The notes beneath the pieces are model-generated. The model was not told the DNA's origin and did not search any database. It saw nothing but the letters and a program-made list of their open reading frames with translations. A DNA stretch of 42,280 bases from a virus, in the IMG/VR virus record IMGVR_UViG_3300047470_000524, positions 1 to 42,280 of that record, one strand, 5' to 3'. The translations under genes and the position numbers were made by a program. Below, piece by piece: positions 38,275-42,280 of the stretch; the stretch's first letter is position 1; every line of letters begins with the position of its first letter.

Positions 38275-38865
38275 TCAGACGGCGCCCCCTTTTAAGGGCG
38301 CTCTAAAATGCTCTATCGATAAATCAAATTTAACATTGAAAAATCGATGACCTGAAATCTTATGACGAATTTTCAGAAAATCACGAAAGTTTACATTCTT
38401 AATACCATTTTTCCTCAAACTTTTACTAAAGTGAAACCACTGCCTGCAAAGTGTATCTCTCTCTACATATTTATCAATTCTTTTTGCGTGCTGAAATTCA
38501 TTAACAGCCTGCAATTCAGAACCGTATTTTTGCAGACGATATGCCTTCGCCGTCCGATCGAACCACCGTCCATGAAGGTGCAAGAACTTGTAGGACTGCC
38601 ATGTCCGTGAAACATATGACAAGGCCCGCATAAGCCCGGTTTCCGTCAATTCTCCGCCGCGCCTTGCAAGAACGCCAAGCACGGTCAATCGTGCCGTCAC
38701 ATTCTTCAAAGTGAATTGATGAAGTGGCCAACTAGCTATTTCGCCCTCGTGCATGTCCTTTGTTAAGAGCGCGGCCAGATGTCGTGCATGATCCAGCGCC
38801 TTCGCCTGCCGCGTTTCGGCGCTCTTTGATAGCCAGCCATCGTGAATTTTCGTTTGGTCGATCAT
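38275..38865 (-). CDS. hypothetical protein with basic C-terminal half
   Basis: 196 residues. The N-terminal half is helical (LDHARHLAALLTKDMHEGE, LGVLARRGGELTETGLMRAL), where GGELTETGLMRALS could be a winged-helix-like element. The C-terminal half is rich in K, R, H and F (FRDFLKIRHKISGHRFFNVK), and more AT-rich than its neighbours. No family was recognised. It is alone on the minus strand among rightward early genes, as a lysogeny regulator or cargo gene might be; neither is shown. Confidence 0.55.
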   Translation of the reverse strand: MIDQTKIHDGWLSKSAETRQAKALDHARHLAALLTKDMHEGEIASWPLHQFTLKNVTARLTVLGVLARRGGELTETGLMRALSYVSRTWQSYKFLHLHGRWFDRTAKAYRLQKYGSELQAVNEFQHAKRIDKYVERDTLCRQWFHFSKSLRKNGIKNVNFRDFLKIRHKISGHRFFNVKFDLSIEHFRAPLKGGAV

Positions 38866-38987
38866 GCCTCGGACCTAACAAGCCAACTTAAAATATACAA
38901 ATGATATTTCCTGTTCGCCTTTTTCTGGACTGCCAAATCATGAACGATCATAAGTGACGAACAGAGACGGACTAGGACAACGAAAGG

Positions 38988-39149
38988 ATGATTAAGCTAA
39001 CGAGACAGCAGGCAGCGGCCGAATTGGATATAAGCCTATCGACGTTCGAAAGGCTGCGTCGAACCAATCAAATACCCGCACCTGTGCGATCACTAAAACA
39101 GCGTCCCTTACTCTGGGATGCCGCAGAGATATCAGCCCTCAAGGGCTAA
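38988..39149 (+). CDS. excisionase/AlpA-like HTH protein
   Basis: 53 residues. LTRQQAAAELDISLSTFERL followed by RRTNQIPAP and a closing PLLWDAAEISAL is the winged HTH plan of MerR/AlpA/Xis proteins: an x-x-Q/E-A-A-x-x-L-x-I-S-x-S-T helix-turn-helix, a P-A-P wing region, and a W-D-x-x-E/D-I helix. Such proteins bend DNA at attachment sites or act as early activators. It is 2 kb from the integrase gene, so a role in excision is plausible. Ribosome site AGGA is about 11 nt upstream. Confidence 0.7.
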   Translation: MIKLTRQQAAAELDISLSTFERLRRTNQIPAPVRSLKQRPLLWDAAEISALKG

Positions 39150-39156
39150 CGATCCA

Positions 39157-39182
39157 CCCACATTGTCAACCAACCATCCGGG
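39157..39182 (+). repeat. leader repeat copy 1 (CCACATTGT...CCATCCGGG)
   Basis: CCACATTGT and CCATCCGGG, 8 nt apart, precede the 39231 gene. A second copy is at 40046-40073 with the same outer words 10 nt apart, ahead of the 40128 gene. Confidence 0.4.
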
Positions 39183-39230
39183 GGCGGCAGCGCTTCCGAC
39201 GACGTGGAAGCTATATCGAAAGAGTTTCAT

Positions 39231-39593
39231 ATGATCACGAATGCAGCCACCACCACCACCAATTTCTATCGTTTCTTCAACCCCCGCGTAACAGTTTCGG
39301 CTGGCCAGCTTTCGGTAATGCGGGCGTTGGCCATCGCGGAATTGTGCGGCTTCGATTCTGTGGAGATGAACGAACTGACCGACGTGTTCGATCTCGATTG
39401 GAACGAAGTCCTGCGCGCACGAGATTACGAGAATGAAGAGTTCATTGGCCTTGATCTGTATCGTGACGCGGATGGTGAGGACGTGGACGCCCTTGTGCTG
39501 GAAGAGCCGGGAACGCGCTTTTTGCGGGCTTGCGGCATGTGGCCTGAAATTATCGAAGCTGCTGAAGTGTTGAAGCCGAAGCTTCCGCTCTGA
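39231..39593 (+). CDS. hypothetical early phage protein
   Basis: 120 residues from ATG 39231. A T-rich start is followed by NFYRFFNPRVTVSAGQLSVM, helices with LAIAELCGFDSVEMNELTDV, and acidic FDLDWNEVLRARDYENEEF. No family was recognised. It is the first of four rightward small genes (39231-40735) with spaced leaders, which may be expressed early. Confidence 0.6.
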   Translation: MITNAATTTTNFYRFFNPRVTVSAGQLSVMRALAIAELCGFDSVEMNELTDVFDLDWNEVLRARDYENEEFIGLDLYRDADGEDVDALVLEEPGTRFLRACGMWPEIIEAAEVLKPKLPL

Positions 39594-39692
39594 ACCCATC
39601 ACCAATTTGAGGGTACCCCACCGGGGTGCCTACGCCGTCCGGAACCACAGGAGTTCTGAAGACGGGAAAGCTATAACCAAAAGGAACAAAAT

Positions 39693-40010
39693 ATGAGCGA
39701 ATATACGTCGTACACCGTCCGTCGCGCTGGCAATCGCAACCTTTCTTTCGATGGCCTGCTTCTTGCGCACGTCCAGAATGACGGCATCGACCGCGTCAAT
39801 GGCCACGAAATCGACATCCGTATCTTCAGGACCAAGAGTGGTCGGCTCGTTGGATCGATCGAAGATTTCTCCTGTTACGGTCGCAATAATCAGAGCCGCG
39901 CCCTAGTCACCACCGACGAAGTCGAACTGGGCGCATTCATCGGATATGATGAGCTTGGTCGCCGAGCAATTGACGAAGGCGTTATCCTCGACGACGAAGA
40001 AATCGACTGA
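39693..40010 (+). CDS. hypothetical early phage protein
   Basis: 105 residues with AAGGA 9 nt before the ATG. Beta-rich: YTSYTVRRAGNRNLSFDGLL, DIRIFRTKSGRLVGSIEDF, then an acidic C-terminus (VILDDEEID). No family was recognised. Its upstream leader shares the words GGAAAGCTATA and AAAAGGA with the leader of the preceding gene (GGAAGCTATA, GAAAGAG). Confidence 0.6.
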   Translation: MSEYTSYTVRRAGNRNLSFDGLLLAHVQNDGIDRVNGHEIDIRIFRTKSGRLVGSIEDFSCYGRNNQSRALVTTDEVELGAFIGYDELGRRAIDEGVILDDEEID

Positions 40011-40045
40011 CCGACACGGGGAGGCACCGACCTCCCCACCCTCTC

Positions 40046-40073
40046 CCACATTGTAGTCCCTCCACCATCCGGG
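40046..40073 (+). repeat. leader repeat copy 2 (CCACATTGT...CCATCCGGG)
   Basis: Second copy of the leader words seen at 39157-39182. A regulatory or RNA role is possible; it may mark gene duplication of the leader. Confidence 0.4.
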
Positions 40074-40127
40074 TTCTAGCGCGCCCCGGCGTGGCCTTCC
40101 TTGCGCCCAATCAAAAAGGACCATCAC

Positions 40128-40550
40128 ATGATTGCAGCAGACGTCACTATTTCCACCGACACGCAGCCGCCCATTTTGACCGTCGAAGTGCGCGGCCAGA
40201 AGGTCACGACATCCGATCAACAGCAAGCGGTTGCTGCACTTGTCGATCTGGCGGGTTGGGACGTCGATTTCGCGCAACGTACCCTCGAACAGTATATCGC
40301 TGGCGCGCTGCGCGCTGCCGATGGCCACCCGGTCGATGGCCGTCCGATGCTCTACAATTTCGAGGACGCGCCACCCGAAATCCTCATCCAAGCGCTGGCC
40401 GATGCAATCATGCGCCGGTCCTATAACTGCGCTGCTGTCGCCCGCATCGTCACCGAAATGGCGACCGCAACAGGCGTCTATAATGATGTCGCAGCCAATG
40501 CCGCGACGTTGCTGTTGGAGCGCGAACTGAACGGTAAGACTGTCAATTAA
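40128..40550 (+). CDS. hypothetical early phage protein
   Basis: 140 residues from ATG 40128 (AAGGA upstream). Helical with a beta start: ILTVEVRGQKVTTSDQQQAV, then a helix with FAQRTLEQYIAGALRAADGH, and APPEILIQALADAIMRRSYN; the C-terminus ends in LLERELNGKTVN. No family was recognised. Third of the early rightward genes. Confidence 0.6.
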   Translation: MIAADVTISTDTQPPILTVEVRGQKVTTSDQQQAVAALVDLAGWDVDFAQRTLEQYIAGALRAADGHPVDGRPMLYNFEDAPPEILIQALADAIMRRSYNCAAVARIVTEMATATGVYNDVAANAATLLLERELNGKTVN

Positions 40551-40573
40551 CCGCAACAGGGGGGGACGAAATC

Positions 40574-40735
40574 ATGGAACAGAACACAGTCGATCAAATC
40601 ATCGCAGAGAGCGACAACGTCATCGCATTCCCGTCACCAAACCGGCCAGAGCCGAAATTTTATGCGTCCGGGTTTTGGTGGACGGCCTCCGAATGGGCCG
40701 AATATGAGGCCTATGTGGCCGAACAGTTCGGCTGA
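40574..40735 (+). CDS. small hypothetical protein
   Basis: 53 residues, start 7-8 nt after a GGGGGA site. An acidic N-terminal helix (DQIIAESDN) is followed by a W-rich segment (YASGFWWTASEWAEYEAYVA). No family was recognised. It is the last gene before the integrase terminator. Confidence 0.55.
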   Translation: MEQNTVDQIIAESDNVIAFPSPNRPEPKFYASGFWWTASEWAEYEAYVAEQFG

Positions 40736-40954
40736 AGAAAAATTGGCCTGACCTCCCCTGAAGGCCGGGCCAAGTTCAAAAACTCATCGGATCAAAGATC
40801 AACGACAAGCCTTCGGGTCGCACCGTCGCGCTGCATTATATCGAGCCACCTGACAAGACGCATTCATCTGGCATTAATCCAAATCAAACAGATTTTTCAT
40901 TGCGATAGCGAAGCGAAAAACACTTTAAGGAAACTTCGGATCGCGCCAAAAAGA

Positions 40955-40983
40955 AAAAGCCCCGGTCATTGCCGAGGCTTTTC
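40955..40983. terminator. bidirectional terminator after integrase
   Basis: AAAAGCC-C-CGG and CCG-A-GGCTTTT pair (one internal mismatch) around TCATTG. On minus, the integrase strand, TTTTTCTTTTT follows; on plus, TTTTCG follows. It lies 20 nt past the integrase stop. Confidence 0.7.
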
Positions 40984-41002
40984 GTATTAGAGAAAGATTG
41001 GA

Positions 41003-42280
41003 TCAGCCTGCTTTAGCCAGCCCGTCCTGTCCAGCTTCCGCCTTCACGATTGTCGCGATTGCGTCCACATGCTCGCCCCAGACAGCCAGTGCGTGCCGCT
41101 TTTCTGCATAGTAGTCCCATCGATCATAGACCCCTTCCGGTCCTGCGATTGTATGGTTTAAAACGCGCTCGATGTGATCCTTGTCGATCATGCGCTTGTG
41201 ATGGTCATCAAGCAGCCCGTTCATCCCGCTTCCCACGGTGCGGCGCAAGTCGTGGGTGGTCCAGTGTTCGACCGCTTTGCCATCCTTCGCGGCTAGCTTG
41301 ACCATATGATTCATGGTGCGCTTGATGATTTTAGAAAATCCACTCATCGGCCGCTCTTCGTCATCTTTGACCAAAGCCCTCTGTTTACTCGCCCAGACCA
41401 ATTTCTGCCCTTTAGGGCGCGAAACAGCTAGTCGTCGCATCATGGCCAGTGCGGTAGGAGGCAATGCCAACAGCAGTTCTCGACCGTTTTTAGACCGATG
41501 TTTCGGTATGAGCCAGTTACCCTTGTCGAGGTCGAATTCGGACCATTCGGCCGCGAAAGCCTCTTCCTTCCGCGTGGCGGTGTAAAGGATCAGCGTCCAC
41601 TGATCGCGAAATGGACAATCCACTTCATTGATCGCCCGCAGAAATAGGCCGATTTCATATTCGTCAAAGTATCTGTCGCGCCCCTTCGTCGCCGCCAGTT
41701 TCACCAAGTCGATGGTCGGATTAACCTTCAGCCCGGTTTCCGTCCGCCCTTTGGTGACTGCCCACCGCCACCAGCGCTTCACCATCGCGGTCATAGCGTT
41801 CGACATGATCGGTGATGTGACAAACTTGGCGTCGATCAGCCTTGCAAAATCGTCATGGTCGACTTCAAAAATCGATTTATCGCCCAACGCAGGTTTAAAC
41901 TCTCGATTGTAGATGCGCCGCTTCTCGTCGGCCGATCGACGATTGCCGCCTTCGCGGCTCATATAGACCTCAAACATCCAATCGACAGTGCGGGCGTCAC
42001 GGATGGCCGCCTCCTTCTTCTCGACCTTAGCTTCCGCAATCACGGTGCGATCCACGTTCATGCGCGCAGCCCAGTCGGCTGCGGCCTTCATCGAATGCGC
42101 CGTAGTCGGTCCCAGCGTCTCCGTCGTGGGCTGGCCGCCAACACGACCACGCCACTTCCAGACCTTGCCCCCGGTTTTGCCAACGAACAGCCAGAGGTTC
42201 TTTTGCCCCTCGACAGCATACTGCCCCGGCTCCCTCAACGCTTCGACCGCCTTGGCGTTATATGCAACTTTCAAGCCCAT
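41003..42280 (-). CDS. int: tyrosine recombinase, phage integrase (P4-like)
   Basis: 425 residues from ATG 42280 at the window edge. An N-terminal DUF4102-type arm-binding domain (VAYNAKAVEALREPGQYAVE followed by GQKNLWLFV) precedes a core-binding domain (about 95-185). Catalytic residues: R237 (YTATRKEEA), K264 (HRSKNGRE), H343-x-x-R346 (HWTTHDLRR), H376 (VLNHT) and Y385 (GVYDRWDYY), nine residues after H376 as in XerD. It should recombine a tRNA-type core such as the one at 2237. Promoter and attachment site lie to the right, outside the window. Confidence 0.95.
   Translation of the reverse strand: MGLKVAYNAKAVEALREPGQYAVEGQKNLWLFVGKTGGKVWKWRGRVGGQPTTETLGPTTAHSMKAAADWAARMNVDRTVIAEAKVEKKEAAIRDARTVDWMFEVYMSREGGNRRSADEKRRIYNREFKPALGDKSIFEVDHDDFARLIDAKFVTSPIMSNAMTAMVKRWWRWAVTKGRTETGLKVNPTIDLVKLAATKGRDRYFDEYEIGLFLRAINEVDCPFRDQWTLILYTATRKEEAFAAEWSEFDLDKGNWLIPKHRSKNGRELLLALPPTALAMMRRLAVSRPKGQKLVWASKQRALVKDDEERPMSGFSKIIKRTMNHMVKLAAKDGKAVEHWTTHDLRRTVGSGMNGLLDDHHKRMIDKDHIERVLNHTIAGPEGVYDRWDYYAEKRHALAVWGEHVDAIATIVKAEAGQDGLAKAG

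Noticed and set aside
40736-40954. Gap between the last early gene and the integrase terminator
   Set aside because: Examined on both strands; no gene, repeat or convincing promoter was found.

Overview
The window is most of a temperate tailed-phage genome (HK97-like head, lambda/TP901-like long-tail genes) integrated in an alphaproteobacterial chromosome, probably a sphingomonad. The order is inferred from protein style (a DUF6961-like and a YozE-like protein at the left edge, GC-rich codon use, SAM-MTase neighbours), not from a search. Positions 1-2236 look like host or older-element DNA: a methyltransferase cut by the window edge, several small genes and an N-terminal TIR-protein remnant. 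A displaced 3' half of a tRNA-Lys(TTT) gene at 2237-2287, followed by five copies of a GTGTATT-type site, is the likely left attachment region. A tyrosine integrase ends the window at 42280, so the other attachment site lies outside.

Layout. 2.3-4.5 kb: a hairpin-rich left end with small plus-strand genes and a LuxR-type HTH protein. 4.6-30.4 kb: the late region, read right to left on the minus strand: small genes, HNH nuclease, small and large terminase, portal, prohead protease, major capsid protein, connectors, tail tube, frameshifted tail-assembly chaperone, tape measure, minor tail proteins, an NlpC/P60-like protein, a 2549-residue tail tip/fibre protein, then holin-like membrane proteins. 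30.5-34.5 kb: accessory region with a DNA methyltransferase, an FRG-domain protein, a T4-type endolysin whose start is out of frame, a PD-(D/E)XK-like nuclease, a zinc-ribbon protein and a helical protein broken at a T8 tract. 34.8-37.8 kb: candidate origin repeats, SF3 helicase and an AEP-like primase. 37.8-42.3 kb: small early plus-strand genes, an excisionase-like HTH protein and the integrase.

The most unusual feature is an apparent dispersed promoter set. A TAAATA element (often CATAAATAT, close to the T4 late consensus TATAAATA) stands 4-5 nt before the ATG of at least nine genes, mostly late genes with no clear Shine-Dalgarno sequence, which would give nearly leaderless messages. Only the major capsid and tail-tube genes, expected to be the most abundant products, have the element about 33 nt upstream, with a shared palindrome in between. 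No phage sigma factor or RNA polymerase was recognised, so the factor reading the element is unknown.

The late operon is interrupted by probable cargo: a DUF4062 gene and an opposite-strand membrane protein between HNH and terS, an opposite-strand gene with its own terminator between capsid and connector genes, and the FRG gene beside the endolysin. No CI-like repressor was recognised.
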